A stretch of 64,000 nt of DNA, taken from contig NZ_DGLI01000025.1 in assembly GCF_002387895.1 (NCBI RefSeq), positions 61,039-125,038 on the forward strand, given 5' to 3'. The notes beneath the pieces are model-generated. The model ran no database searches. It saw nothing but the letters and a program-made list of their open reading frames with translations, and had not been told where the DNA came from. Within the stretch, counting starts at the first letter, position 1. Every line of letters begins with the position of its first letter. The translations under genes were made by a program, and so were the position numbers. Positions 1 through 8,450 of this stretch are shown piece by piece. This DNA is from Clostridium sp. UBA4548 (GTDB taxonomy: Bacteria > Bacillota > Clostridia > Clostridiales > Clostridiaceae).

Positions 1-861
1 ACTTATTTAGCACTCCCACCAGCACCAGCACCAACAATTACAAGTCTATCACAAACCACTGGACTTACAATTGGTGGAGAATATGTATATGTTAACGGAA
101 CTGGTTTCCAACCAAATCTTACTGTAAAGTTAGGTGGTGTTGAGATACCGGTAGCTACTTATTATAGTAATATAAAATTTAGGATAAAAATGCCACAAAC
201 TACTACAGCAGGCCCAGTAGACTTAGAGATAATAAATCCAGACGGGCTAAGTGTTATGCTTCCAGCTGCATATACTTACACGTTGCCAGTACCAACTATA
301 ACTAGTTTATCGGCAAATACTGGTTCTTATAGTGGAGGATATTCAAATTTCATTAGTGGATCATTTTTTGATCCAAACGCAAAGGTATATATAAATGGTA
401 TTGAGGTAAACTCATATTTTAGTACTACAAATCAAATTAAAATATTATCGATGCCTTCTGCTGAGTCATTAGGATTACCTATTCAGGGAGGTACTGTTGA
501 TGTAGAAGTAAGAAATCCAAGTGGAATTACTGCAACTACAACTTTTACTTATCAGGCTAAGCCTTCAATTCCAGTTCCAGTTATTACGAAAACAGTAGTT
601 ACAGGTAGTAGCGTATCAGCGGGACCTATAACGGGTGGAACATACCTCTATTTTTATGGTACTGGTTTTGCTGCTAACATGAAGTTAAGAATATATAACC
701 CATCAGGTACTGTAATACATGAAAGTATATTAACTAATTTTTATAATGCTACTTATGCAAGACAAAAGATGCCAGCAGTTTCAAGTTCAGGTATCTATAA
801 GTTGACTTTGGTTAATTCAGAAGGCATTGAAAGTAATGCAATGTTTTATGAATATAAATAG
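1..861 (+). CDS. C-terminal part of a TIG/IPT-repeat surface or secreted protein (5' truncated by window edge)
   Basis: The frame is open from base 1, so only the last 286 residues are visible and the true start lies to the left. They form about three repeats of roughly 90 residues. Each has a P-x-I-T-x-L/V opening, a G-G-x-Y-x-x-x-x-G-T/S-G-F turn, a short strand such as VKLGGVEI or VYINGIEV, and an N-P-x-G-I/L ending, which is the pattern of IPT/TIG immunoglobulin-like domains. There is no C-terminal LPXTG motif, membrane helix or choline-binding repeat, so cell-surface attachment would have to come from the missing part. A hairpin terminator follows directly. Residue use is rich in Thr, Ser, Val and Tyr with few charges, typical of an exported beta-sandwich protein. 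Its role is unknown; adhesion or extracellular carbohydrate binding is only inferred. Confidence 0.75.
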   Translation, partial: TYLALPPAPAPTITSLSQTTGLTIGGEYVYVNGTGFQPNLTVKLGGVEIPVATYYSNIKFRIKMPQTTTAGPVDLEIINPDGLSVMLPAAYTYTLPVPTITSLSANTGSYSGGYSNFISGSFFDPNAKVYINGIEVNSYFSTTNQIKILSMPSAESLGLPIQGGTVDVEVRNPSGITATTTFTYQAKPSIPVPVITKTVVTGSSVSAGPITGGTYLYFYGTGFAANMKLRIYNPSGTVIHESILTNFYNATYARQKMPAVSSSGIYKLTLVNSEGIESNAMFYEYK

Positions 862-875
862 ATTTTAGTTATTGG

Positions 876-905
876 CCTCTCACATAGCTGTGGGAGGTTT
901 TTTTA
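876..905 (+). terminator. Rho-independent terminator after the TIG-repeat gene
   Basis: A 9-bp stem (cctctcaca pairing with tgtgggagg, one G-U) with a tagc loop is followed by a run of seven T, 15 bases after the stop codon. It separates the TIG gene from the flagellin-modification genes. Confidence 0.9.
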
Positions 906-1080
906 TTAAGGGATTAAAGAATTTTATATATTTTACGATAAAATTAATAAATGCAAAAACTAACTTGTATTTTATTATGAACCTTAATTAAAGTATGTTA
1001 AAATAGAATACAATAACAGGATAGTTATGAAATCTATAAATAACCTTTAATTTTATAGCAAAACAAAGGAGCGTAAATAT

Positions 1081-1437
1081 ATGAAAAAAAAACAAGAATT
1101 ATTAGAAACTAGCCAGCAATTTATTATTGAAATCCTTAAAGATATTGATGATATAAGTAACTTATTATTAAAAGATAAAGAAGAAGAAGCGTTAAATGCA
1201 ATTGCAAGTTTAACACAAGGGTTGGACGATCTAATGCAAGCTGTATCATTAACCGTAGATAAACAAAATAGTAAAATAAATATTGAAGATATGATGGAAA
1301 AGTTACATGAAATGTTTGAAGCGATTCAGCGAAGTGACTTTGTATTATTAGGAGATATATTAAATTATGAAATTAATCTAATTCTTAAAATTTGGCACCT
1401 TGAGATAATTTCTATTCTTGGAAAAAGTGTTTTGTAA
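1081..1437 (+). CDS. Small helical protein of unknown function, upstream of the Maf-like gene
   Basis: A 118-residue acidic protein without signal peptide or membrane helix, predicted from its composition to be almost all alpha-helical and probably coiled-coil (residues 1-95 are dense in Leu, Ile, Glu, Asp and Lys). An AAAGGAG ribosome site precedes the ATG. The stop is 21 bases before the Maf/DUF115 gene and both lie in the cluster with fliB and flagellin. I do not recognise the family. The position suggests a flagellar role such as a chaperone or partner of the modification enzymes, but this is inference from context only. An upstream gap of about 170 bases after the preceding terminator must hold its promoter. 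Confidence 0.7.
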   Translation: MKKKQELLETSQQFIIEILKDIDDISNLLLKDKEEEALNAIASLTQGLDDLMQAVSLTVDKQNSKINIEDMMEKLHEMFEAIQRSDFVLLGDILNYEINLILKIWHLEIISILGKSVL

Positions 1438-1458
1438 AATAGAGGAGTTATAAGAATT

Positions 1459-2697
1459 ATGGGTAATAAAAGTAATAGTAGACTTATTAAAATAGTAAAT
1501 GGGAAAGATGATACTAAGACAATCACTGTTGATAGTGTTTTTTTACATAGTAAATATAATCCAACTGGTGAGGCAGATGCTTACATTAAAAGCAATGAAA
1601 ATATTTATATCAATGAAGAAAAGGTTGTTGTATACGGAATAGGTTGTGGATACCACATTAAATCACTATTGGAAAATACTGATTTAAATTGTAAGATTAT
1701 AATATTTGACTTTGATAAAGAGGTGTTTAATATATCTAAGTCAAATGGGTTCCTAGATGAAATTATCTCAAATCCAAGAGTTCAGATATTTATCGGATAT
1801 AATTATGAAAATTTAGATAACTTATCAAAAGTCTTAAGTTATTGTAAGGATATTTTAATCTGGAAACCTTCTTTAAAAGTTTTGCCAGAAGAATATAGTA
1901 ATATAAAAACTATTATTAAAGACTTTGAAATAGGTAAGTTAGCTGTGAAAAAGTATTCACATATGGCACAAGATAATTACTTAAAAAATCTAAGAGTACA
2001 ATATATCAAAATAGATAAATTTATTGAGGACAACAGTATAAAAAATAAACCTATAATACTAGTGGCTGCAGGTCCATCATTGGAAATAGTAGTTAATGAT
2101 TTAAAACGACTTTATGGAAAGGTTAGAATTTTTGCTGTAGGAAGAGCATTAAAATACCTAATGAAAAATGGAATTAAGCCAGACATGATTTGCATTATAG
2201 ATCCTCAAGATATAGTTTATTTTGATCAATTAAAAGATTTTGAAAATCTCGCAATACCACTATGTTTTTTAAGCACAGCTTGTAACTTGGCAGTTAAAAC
2301 ATATACTGGCCCTAAGTATATGTTCTATAATGAAGAACGTGAAGGAACGATAAAAATAAATACAGGAAGATCAGTTGCAACTGCAGTTTTAGATATTGCT
2401 ATTAAGACAAGAGCTAATCCAATTATTTTTGTAGGTCAAGATTTGGCTTACTTAAATAATAAAACCCACTCAGGATTAGCTACTGATGAAGGAATTAATA
2501 AGGTGAATTTTAAAACTGTTTTAGGAATGAATGGCGAACAATTGGCAACAACAGAAGGATTACTAAGTTTTAAGCGGTGGATCGAAAGGACAATACAACA
2601 AAATCCTAGCGTTACTTTTGTTAACTGTAGTAAAGGTGCTAAAATTATAGGTACAGTTGAAAAAGATATTTCTGATCTCATAAACACACTAATATAA
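1459..2697 (+). CDS. Maf/DUF115 (MptE-like) motility accessory protein, putative flagellin glycosyltransferase
   Basis: A 412-residue cytoplasmic protein. Residues about 193-260 carry the family signature: a strand ending in AAGPSLE (glycine-rich turn), then V-x-I-F-A-V-G-R-A-L-K-Y-L, then G-I-K-P-D and a D-P-Q-D motif. This is the DUF115/MptE-like domain found in Maf flagellin accessory proteins of Campylobacter, Helicobacter and clostridia. Those proteins are linked to transfer of nonulosonic acid sugars to flagellin; related archaeal proteins are pterin pyrophosphokinases. The N-terminal 180 residues look like a Rossmann-type domain (V-Y-G-I-G-C-G-Y-H). It lies between a small helical gene and fliB, with flagellin downstream. 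The glycosyltransferase role is inferred from family and context; the donor sugar cannot be told, and no sugar biosynthesis genes are in the window. Confidence 0.8.
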   Translation: MGNKSNSRLIKIVNGKDDTKTITVDSVFLHSKYNPTGEADAYIKSNENIYINEEKVVVYGIGCGYHIKSLLENTDLNCKIIIFDFDKEVFNISKSNGFLDEIISNPRVQIFIGYNYENLDNLSKVLSYCKDILIWKPSLKVLPEEYSNIKTIIKDFEIGKLAVKKYSHMAQDNYLKNLRVQYIKIDKFIEDNSIKNKPIILVAAGPSLEIVVNDLKRLYGKVRIFAVGRALKYLMKNGIKPDMICIIDPQDIVYFDQLKDFENLAIPLCFLSTACNLAVKTYTGPKYMFYNEEREGTIKINTGRSVATAVLDIAIKTRANPIIFVGQDLAYLNNKTHSGLATDEGINKVNFKTVLGMNGEQLATTEGLLSFKRWIERTIQQNPSVTFVNCSKGAKIIGTVEKDISDLINTLI

Positions 2698-2823
2698 AAG
2701 AGACTAAAATGCGTTTTGGAAGCTATAAATAACATAAGTTAGGTATGAGAAGCTTAAAGAAGAAATTGTTTTGAAATTACTTTTTAGTGTATAAGGCTTA
2801 TTTGTAAGTCGGGTTATTCTAAT

Positions 2824-2866
2824 ATTAACTTTATATTTAGTATAAAAAATAGTAGTTAAAGTTAAT
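2824..2866. repeat. 10-bp inverted repeat in the gap before fliB
   Basis: attaacttta (2824-2833) is the exact reverse complement of taaagttaat (2857-2866), with a 23-base AT-rich loop. No T-run follows, so it is a poor terminator; it could be an operator or a leader hairpin. It sits in the 220-base gap between the Maf gene and fliB, where I see nothing else definite. Confidence 0.4.
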
Positions 2867-2917
2867 TTGGGTTAAGTGATTTATAAAATAAACGAATATA
2901 ATAATTGAGGTGAGAAT

Positions 2918-4117
2918 ATGAATAAACTTTTAGTCCCTGAGTTCTTATTGAATTTTAGTTGTATAGGTTCGCAATGTGAAGATACTTGCTGTCAAGAATG
3001 GGGCATTGATATTGATAAAAATACATATTATACCTATAAAAAATCTAAAAATATGCTATTAAATGAAAAATTTAATAGTAACATAGAGTTAAATAACAAA
3101 AGTACTAATGAATCAAATTATGCAAAGATTATTTTAGACGTAAATAAAATGTGTGCTTTTTTAAATAATGACAAGCTCTGTTCAATTCATAGTGAATTAG
3201 GGCATGATGCACTTTGTTATACTTGTAAAATTTATCCTAGAATTTTTAATAGAGTTGGCGATTCTTATGAGGAATCATTGTTTTTGTCGTGTCCAGAAGT
3301 GGCAAGAGTAGCCTTATTAAATAGAGATAAAATGAGTTTTACAGAAATTGATATGAATCTTACTTTTCAAGCATTTATAACTAATCAAGCAGTAAAGAAT
3401 GAAGATATATTTTGGTTAGTAAGAGAGTTTATCATAGATTTACTACAAAATAGAAACTTTCATCTTTGGGAAAGACTAGCAATATTAGGAGTTTTTATCG
3501 AACAATGTTCAGGCCAAATTAATGAGCAAAATAAAAATGCCTTAGTTTCTACAATTAATTCTTTTAGCATGATATTAAGTATAAATGATGTACATAGCAT
3601 TCTAAATAGCTATAAAAAAGACAGTAAAAATCAATTTAATTTTACTGTGATGATTGATAGTCTGAGAGGACGCAGTATTCAAAATGAAGTATTTAAGTCT
3701 TTTATGAAAGACTTTTATGAGGGGATGACAGAAGAAGCCGATACTGGGTTAACTAACTCAATTAAGTATAATGAAAATTATGAATGCTATTATAAAGAGT
3801 TTGTTAAAAATCATGAATATATCTTAGAAAATTATTTAGTCCATTATGTTTTTACAAAGCTATTTCCTTTTTCTAATAAGCATAATTTGTTTGATGAATA
3901 TTGCATATTAGCATTTAATTATATTTTAATAAAAACTTATTTAATTGGAATTAGTGGGAAATATAAAAGGATTGATGAAAATTTAGCTATAAAGCTAATA
4001 CATTCCTATGAAAGAGCTTACAATCATGGAGATAAAATTATTGAGATAGCATATGATGAATTAAAACAAAAAGGAACAGTAACATTAGAAAATATGATAT
4101 TACTTTTAAAAGATTAG
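2918..4117 (+). CDS. fliB: Flagellin lysine N-methylase FliB
   Basis: A 399-residue protein that matches FliB, which methylates surface lysines of flagellin. The N-terminus has the family cysteine cluster C15-x4-C20-x3-C24-C25 in the context CIGSQCEDTCC, followed by W28 and G29. A second set follows: C-A-F-L, L-C-S-I-H, L-C-Y-T-C-K-I-Y-P-R and an S-C-P-E motif. In this family the cysteines are thought to bind an iron-sulfur cluster. The C-terminal half is helical and poorly conserved. A GAGGTGA site precedes the ATG. The next gene is a flagellin, the expected substrate or a paralog of it. The name comes from motif recognition; no homology search was run. Confidence 0.85.
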   Translation: MNKLLVPEFLLNFSCIGSQCEDTCCQEWGIDIDKNTYYTYKKSKNMLLNEKFNSNIELNNKSTNESNYAKIILDVNKMCAFLNNDKLCSIHSELGHDALCYTCKIYPRIFNRVGDSYEESLFLSCPEVARVALLNRDKMSFTEIDMNLTFQAFITNQAVKNEDIFWLVREFIIDLLQNRNFHLWERLAILGVFIEQCSGQINEQNKNALVSTINSFSMILSINDVHSILNSYKKDSKNQFNFTVMIDSLRGRSIQNEVFKSFMKDFYEGMTEEADTGLTNSIKYNENYECYYKEFVKNHEYILENYLVHYVFTKLFPFSNKHNLFDEYCILAFNYILIKTYLIGISGKYKRIDENLAIKLIHSYERAYNHGDKIIEIAYDELKQKGTVTLENMILLLKD

Positions 4118-4256
4118 AATAGTGTTACATAATAAATTCCAGTATGATCATTATAACTTTTGTTTATTATACAGTTAAAATAGGCATAAACTGAATTTTG
4201 AGTTTAAGGTCAATAATAAAATAAATATAAAATTTAAATTAACAGGGGGAGAGCAA

Positions 4257-5093
4257 ATGAGATTATATCATAATATGGCTTCTGTAGATGTTTATAGAAG
4301 ATATAAAGATAATTTAGTAGATCAAAGTAGAGCTTTTGGCAGGATAAGTTCAGGACTTAAGGTTCAAAATTACAAAGATAATCCAAATGCTATGGCAAAA
4401 GGAAAGAAATTAGAATTGCAAGTTAGAGGACTTCAAATGGCATCAAGAAATATTCAAGATGGAATGAGTCTTTTGCAGGTGGCTGATGGAGGAATGCAAA
4501 TTATTGAAGATAGCCTTCAAAGAATAAGAGAATTAACTGTTCAAGCTGGCGGAATGAACGATGCTAAGGATAAAAACTCTATAGAGATTGAAATTAATGA
4601 ATTACGTAAGCACATAGATGATACTGCTAATAGAACTGGGATGAATGGGATAAACCTACTAGCAAGCGGGAATAATGGTAAATCAATTAAACTTTTAGCA
4701 GGAAGCTATGCTGGTGATGAAGTGGAATTGCCTTTATGTGATTTAACTTCAGTAGGATTGGGTATTGATGGAGGCAAAATTAATATTACTACTAACGCAG
4801 ATATAGATAACACACTTAACAATCTTGATGAGGCCATAGATAATATTAATAGATATAGAAGTAAGCATGGAGGAATAGCCAATAGGCTTGAAAGTACTTA
4901 CAACTATACTGGTAAGGTATCTTTAAAGGCGGAAAGTGCAGTTGCTACGATTACTGGCGCTGATATAGCTGTAGAAATGATGGAGCTTTCAAAAGCTTCT
5001 TTGTTAGTGAATACTGGATTCTCTATTATGTCACAAACAAACAAAATGCCTCAAGATGTTCTTAGAATTTTAGAGAATATTCGAAGTTATTAG
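4257..5093 (+). CDS. Divergent short flagellin
   Basis: A 278-residue flagellin. The N-terminal coiled-coil domain keeps the R-I-S-S-G-L-K-V signature (about 27-34), the L-Q-V-R-G-L-Q-M-A-S-R-N block and the D-G-M-S-L-L-Q-V-A-D-G-G stretch with R-I-R-E-L-T-V-Q-A. The C-terminal D0/D1 helix has A-x-I-T-G-A-D-I-A-V-E-M and ends Q-D-V-L-R-I-L. The variable D2/D3 domain is absent. The extreme N-terminus is RLYHNMASVDVYRRYKDN rather than the usual I-N-H-N-x-x-A-x-N form, and the usual D-D-A-A-G-L-A-I block reads DNPNAMAKG. That suggests a minor or specialised filament protein rather than the main flagellin. A strong GGGGGAGAG site precedes the ATG, and a strong terminator follows. Regulation by FliA is expected for the family, but I found no convincing sigma-28 promoter upstream. 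Confidence 0.85.
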   Translation: MRLYHNMASVDVYRRYKDNLVDQSRAFGRISSGLKVQNYKDNPNAMAKGKKLELQVRGLQMASRNIQDGMSLLQVADGGMQIIEDSLQRIRELTVQAGGMNDAKDKNSIEIEINELRKHIDDTANRTGMNGINLLASGNNGKSIKLLAGSYAGDEVELPLCDLTSVGLGIDGGKINITTNADIDNTLNNLDEAIDNINRYRSKHGGIANRLESTYNYTGKVSLKAESAVATITGADIAVEMMELSKASLLVNTGFSIMSQTNKMPQDVLRILENIRSY

Positions 5094-5103
5094 ATGAATT
5101 TCT

Positions 5104-5161
5104 AAAAAAAGAGTTAGCTAAAAGTTGACTGAAAGGTTAACTTTCTAGCTAGCTTTTTTTA
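5104..5161 (+). terminator. Strong Rho-independent terminator after the flagellin gene
   Basis: A long two-part stem: tagcta pairs with tagcta outside and aaagttgac with gttaacttt inside (one G-U), with a one-base bulge and a 6-base loop. It has an A-run on the left and TTTTTTT on the right. It starts 11 bases after the flagellin stop. Confidence 0.9.
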
Positions 5162-5340
5162 GTTGTAAACAATATATGAACAAAGCAAACTTATTCAAAT
5201 AACAGCACAAGGATAAATATGTATTATAAAAATTACTCAAACAACTTCTCTAGATAAACTAAAAGATAGTTATGTCGAAGAAACGAGTTGAATGATTAAT
5301 TAATTATGAAATGATTTTAATTAAATTAAAAAAATATAAT

Positions 5341-5370
5341 AAAATATAATTTCGCGCAAAATTATATTTT
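5341..5370. repeat. 12-bp perfect inverted repeat with CGCGCA loop
   Basis: aaaatataattt (5341-5352) pairs exactly with aaattatatttt (5359-5370) around the loop cgcgca. No T-run follows. The GC-only alternation in the loop stands out in very AT-rich DNA. It may be an operator or a transcript hairpin upstream of the flagellar operon. Confidence 0.45.
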
Positions 5371-5554
5371 ACATAATGAAAAAAAGAGGGGGAATTTGTT
5401 TTTTTTTGCTTAAAATAGTTTAAAAAAAATTATAAATAAATGACGGAGAATTAATTAAAATTTGAAATTTAATTAATATTTATGCAGAATAATGCGCATA
5501 AATATGCAATAAACTAAAAAACAATTAACATTACTGGGTAAATATTCATAAAAA

Positions 5555-5584
5555 TTGTATTTGAATAAAGTATTAATTTATATT
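5555..5584 (+). promoter_or_regulatory. Possible sigma-A-type promoter for the flgB operon
   Basis: TTGTAT at 5555-5560 is followed after 17 bases by TTATAT (5578-5583), or after 18 bases by TATATT. Both boxes are imperfect and chance matches are common in such AT-rich DNA. It lies about 135 bases before the flgB start. Confidence 0.3.
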
Positions 5585-5717
5585 AAAATAAAATAAGAAA
5601 AATAGCCGCAAAAAACGAAAAAAAATTCTAAAATAGGATAAAATTTTCATTTTGTGTAAAATAAAAGAAGGAAAAAACAATAAAATGTCTAATATTAATA
5701 AACTGTGGGGTGATGTA

Positions 5718-6119
5718 ATGAGTAATGATATTAATTCAATTAGCAAAAGTACATATGACTTAGTCAAAAAGTCAATGAATTACACTGTTACAGCTAATAA
5801 AGCAATTGCAAATAACATAGCAAATGTTAATACTAAAAACTATAAAAGGTATTATGTGCCATTTGAAGACGTGTTAAGTAGTGCTAAGGATAAAACTACT
5901 GTTGTAACTACTAATAGTAAGCATATTTCAAATTCTTCTCAAGGTCCTAATATAAAAAAAGATACCAGTACTTCTATGAGAGAAGATGGGAATAATGTTG
6001 ATATTGAAAGTGAAATGACAAGTCAAGCGGCTAATTCAATGATGTATGAGTCATTAGTTAGGATTATAAATGGAAAAATCACTTCAACTAGAAGTGTTAT
6101 TCAGGGAGGAGGACGTTAA
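5718..6119 (+). CDS. flgB: Flagellar basal-body rod protein FlgB
   Basis: Proximal rod protein, exported through the flagellar secretion gate. From ATG 5718 it is 133 residues, close to the usual 130-140. The N-terminal rod signature is A-I-A-N-N-I-A-N-V-N-T-K-N-Y-K-R (about 28-43), and the C-terminus has the Q-A-A-N-S-M-M-Y-E-S helix. Two in-frame upstream ATGs exist (5652 and 5685). I chose 5718 because a GGGGTGATG site lies just before it and the protein then starts like other FlgB; 5685, with an AGAAGG site, is the alternative. It is the first gene of the long operon and is followed after 2 bases by flgC. Confidence 0.92.
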   Translation: MSNDINSISKSTYDLVKKSMNYTVTANKAIANNIANVNTKNYKRYYVPFEDVLSSAKDKTTVVTTNSKHISNSSQGPNIKKDTSTSMREDGNNVDIESEMTSQAANSMMYESLVRIINGKITSTRSVIQGGGR

Positions 6120-6121
6120 TA

Positions 6122-6553
6122 ATGGAAGCTTTTAGAGGACTTAGAATTAGCGCTAGCGGGCTTTCAGCAGAAAGGCTTAGGTTAGATACTATAGCATCTA
6201 ATATAGCAAATGCATCTACAACAAGAGGAAAGGATGGACAACCTTATATTAGAAAAATTGCAACTTTTCAAGAAAATATGAAATCACAGTTTAATAAGGC
6301 TACTGGAAAAGTAGAAGGAAAGAATTTAGGTGTTAAAGCAGTAGGGGTTGAAAATGATAAGTCGCCACTAAGAAAGATGTATGACCCAAGTCATCCTGAT
6401 GCTGATGATGAAGGTTATGTTAACATGCCAAATGTAAATGTACTGAACGAAATGGTAGACTTAATTGCTGCAACTAGAGCATATGAAGCAAATATTAATA
6501 CAATGAATGCCCACAAAAGTATGTTTATTAAAACATTAGAAATAGGAAGATAG
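6122..6553 (+). CDS. flgC: Flagellar basal-body rod protein FlgC
   Basis: Rod protein of 143 residues, the usual length. The N-terminus has L-R-I-S-A-S-G-L-S-A-E-R-L-R-L-D and then the rod motif T-I-A-S-N-I-A-N-A-S-T-T. The C-terminal part has the V-N-M-P-N-V-N-V-L-N-E-M-V-D motif and the A-T-R-A-Y-E-A-N-I-N helix typical of FlgC. Its ribosome site GGAGGACG overlaps the flgB stop, so translation is coupled. Confidence 0.96.
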   Translation: MEAFRGLRISASGLSAERLRLDTIASNIANASTTRGKDGQPYIRKIATFQENMKSQFNKATGKVEGKNLGVKAVGVENDKSPLRKMYDPSHPDADDEGYVNMPNVNVLNEMVDLIAATRAYEANINTMNAHKSMFIKTLEIGR

Positions 6554-6563
6554 GAGTTAGGTT

Positions 6564-6872
6564 ATGGTAATTAATAAATATACCCCTAATATGAGGGTGT
6601 TTCAGCAAGATCTAATTGATATACATAAGGAAGGACAGGTTGAGGAACAACAAGGCCAATCTTTTAGTCAAGTTTTGAGAGGCGAGCTTAGCAAGGTTAA
6701 TAATAAGCAAATAGAATCAGAAAATACTGTACAGGGATATATAAAAGGCGAGAAGGATATTCATGAAGTTATGGTTGCCACTGAAGAAGCAAAATTATCT
6801 TTAGAGTTAGCTATACAAATAAGAAATAAGCTAATAAATGTATATGAGGAATTTAATAAAATGCAGGTATAG
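6564..6872 (+). CDS. fliE: Flagellar hook-basal body protein FliE
   Basis: A 102-residue protein that joins the MS ring to the rod. It has the FliE pattern: a F-S-Q-V-L-R-G-E-L-S-K-V-N helix, a central D-I-H-E-V-M-V-A-T-E-E-A-K-L-S-L block (about 62-79) and a terminal I-R-N-K-L-I-N-V-Y-E-E-F helix. It sits in the conserved order flgB-flgC-fliE-fliF, 10 bases after flgC. Confidence 0.95.
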   Translation: MVINKYTPNMRVFQQDLIDIHKEGQVEEQQGQSFSQVLRGELSKVNNKQIESENTVQGYIKGEKDIHEVMVATEEAKLSLELAIQIRNKLINVYEEFNKMQV

Positions 6873-6887
6873 TAGGAGGTGAAATTT

Positions 6888-8447
6888 TTGAACAAGCTAT
6901 CAGACACGATAAAAGGTGCTGTTACCAAATGGAAAGAACTGAGCAAGTCTAGAAAGGTAGCTTATTCTATCATTACTACTGTAGCACTTTTAGTTATTGG
7001 CATTCTAATTTATGTAAATGTTAATCCAAAGTATGTAGTGTTATTTTCTGATTTGAATTCACAAGATTCAGGAGCTATCATTGCTGGGCTAGATAGTAAA
7101 AAGGTAAGCTATAAAGTAGAAGGGGATTCAATAATGGTTCCCAAAAGTCAGGTTGATAAACTGAGAATGGAACTATTATCTGAAGTTTCCTTGTCAGAAG
7201 GAAGTCGTGGATTTGAACTTTTTGATAATGGAAAGGTAGCACCAACTGACTCAGAAGCTAAGATAATGTATCAAAGAGCATTATCAGGAGAATTGGAAAG
7301 AACTATTAAGTCTTTTGATGCTATTGAGTGGGCAAAGGTAAATTTAGTTCTTCCAGATAACTCTGCTTTTGTAACAAAACCTTCCCCAGCTACAGCGTCA
7401 GTTACATTAAAGTTGGTTAAGGGTAAGCAATTAGGTGAAGAACAAGTTAAAGCAATTGTTTCTTTGGTTTCAGGAAGTGTGGAAAACTTACCTAAGGAAA
7501 ATGTAACAATAGTATCGGATGATTTCAAATTGTTAACTGAGGGGATTTTTGATAAAGATAAGGATAACTATACAGTATCCTCCGATAAGCAGTTACAAAC
7601 AAAGAAAACAATTGAGGATGAATATCAGAAAAAAATATTAAATATATTAGAGCCTATTTACAAGGATGGTATTAGAGTATCGATAAATGCTAAGGTTAAT
7701 TTTGATGCGAAAAAGCAGGAGAATACTATTTATGAAGAAGGACCGATAGTTAGTGAGCATGAAGTTAGTAATGAAACTTCTACAGGAGGAAATACTTCAG
7801 GAAGTACTGTTGACAATAATTTAACTAATGTTCAAAATGCTACAAATGGTAATGAAAAAACTATAAACAAAGAAACTACCAAAAATTATGAACCAACTAA
7901 GAAGAACGAGACTGTAGTTTCAGCTCCAGGTCAAGTGGAAAGAGTTACGGCATCAATTGTAGTTAATGGTCAGATCGATGCACAAACTCGTATGTCAATA
8001 ACAAACCTTGTCAGTGAGGCTATTGGATTTGATGAAAAAAGAGGAGATAACATCTCTGTTGAAAGTTTATCCTTCAATTCAGAAGCAAAGGATTTAGCTC
8101 AGAAAAGTTTAGATGAAATGAAATCTGAAGAAGCTAAGGCTAAAAGAAATAAGCTTATTGCTTTAGGAGTTGGTGGCGGAGCGGCACTTATATTATTAAT
8201 TGTTATTTTGTCATCTATGAGAAGAAGAAGTAAAGCTAAAGATGATATAGAAGATTTTGAGGGTATTGATATGGTAATTGGAGAAACTATAACACCAAAG
8301 CCACAAGAAAGCTTTGAATCGTTAAATTTAGAAACAGAAACTCAAAAAGATCATATAATTAAAGAGGTAAAAAAATATGCTGAACAAAAGCCGGAACAAG
8401 TTGCAGATATAATAAAATCTTGGCTTGCAGAGGAGGAAGGGAGATAA
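6888..8447 (+). CDS. fliF: Flagellar MS-ring protein FliF
   Basis: The MS ring, the membrane base on which the flagellum is built. From the TTG at 6888 it is 519 residues. I prefer this to the GTG at 6879, which lies inside the ribosome site AGGAGGTG. A first membrane helix lies at about 25-43, followed by the periplasmic ring-building domains (V-L-F-S-D-L; S-R-G-F-E-L-F-D). A low-complexity Asn/Thr-rich linker covers about 300-345, and a second membrane helix about 425-445. The C-terminal tail holds the FliG-binding segment (K-P-E-Q-V-A-D-I-I-K-S-W-L). Confidence 0.96.
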   Translation: MNKLSDTIKGAVTKWKELSKSRKVAYSIITTVALLVIGILIYVNVNPKYVVLFSDLNSQDSGAIIAGLDSKKVSYKVEGDSIMVPKSQVDKLRMELLSEVSLSEGSRGFELFDNGKVAPTDSEAKIMYQRALSGELERTIKSFDAIEWAKVNLVLPDNSAFVTKPSPATASVTLKLVKGKQLGEEQVKAIVSLVSGSVENLPKENVTIVSDDFKLLTEGIFDKDKDNYTVSSDKQLQTKKTIEDEYQKKILNILEPIYKDGIRVSINAKVNFDAKKQENTIYEEGPIVSEHEVSNETSTGGNTSGSTVDNNLTNVQNATNGNEKTINKETTKNYEPTKKNETVVSAPGQVERVTASIVVNGQIDAQTRMSITNLVSEAIGFDEKRGDNISVESLSFNSEAKDLAQKSLDEMKSEEAKAKRNKLIALGVGGGAALILLIVILSSMRRRSKAKDDIEDFEGIDMVIGETITPKPQESFESLNLETETQKDHIIKEVKKYAEQKPEQVADIIKSWLAEEEGR

Positions 8448-8450
8448 TTA

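Larger units (their letters stand above)
5162..5717 (+). other. AT-rich gap between flagellin and the flagellar operon
   Basis: About 550 bases with no convincing gene. It contains a 12-bp perfect hairpin at 5341-5370, a weak promoter-like pair at 5555-5584 and long A/T runs. It probably holds the control region of the flgB operon. I looked for a c-di-GMP-I (GEMM) aptamer, which is common in front of clostridial flagellar operons, and did not see its conserved blocks. Confidence 0.5.

Noticed and set aside
2705..2720. gttttggaagc resembling the first block of the structured element
   Set aside because: No matching cttccaaag or 3' hairpin block follows, so it is a chance match.
5162..5717. 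c-di-GMP-I riboswitch before flgB
   Set aside because: Expected in some clostridia, but the conserved GCAAA, GAAA tetraloop and receptor blocks are not present.
7574..7590. CCGATAAG resembling a sigma-28 -10 box
   Set aside because: It is inside fliF coding sequence with no matching -35 element and no gene start downstream.
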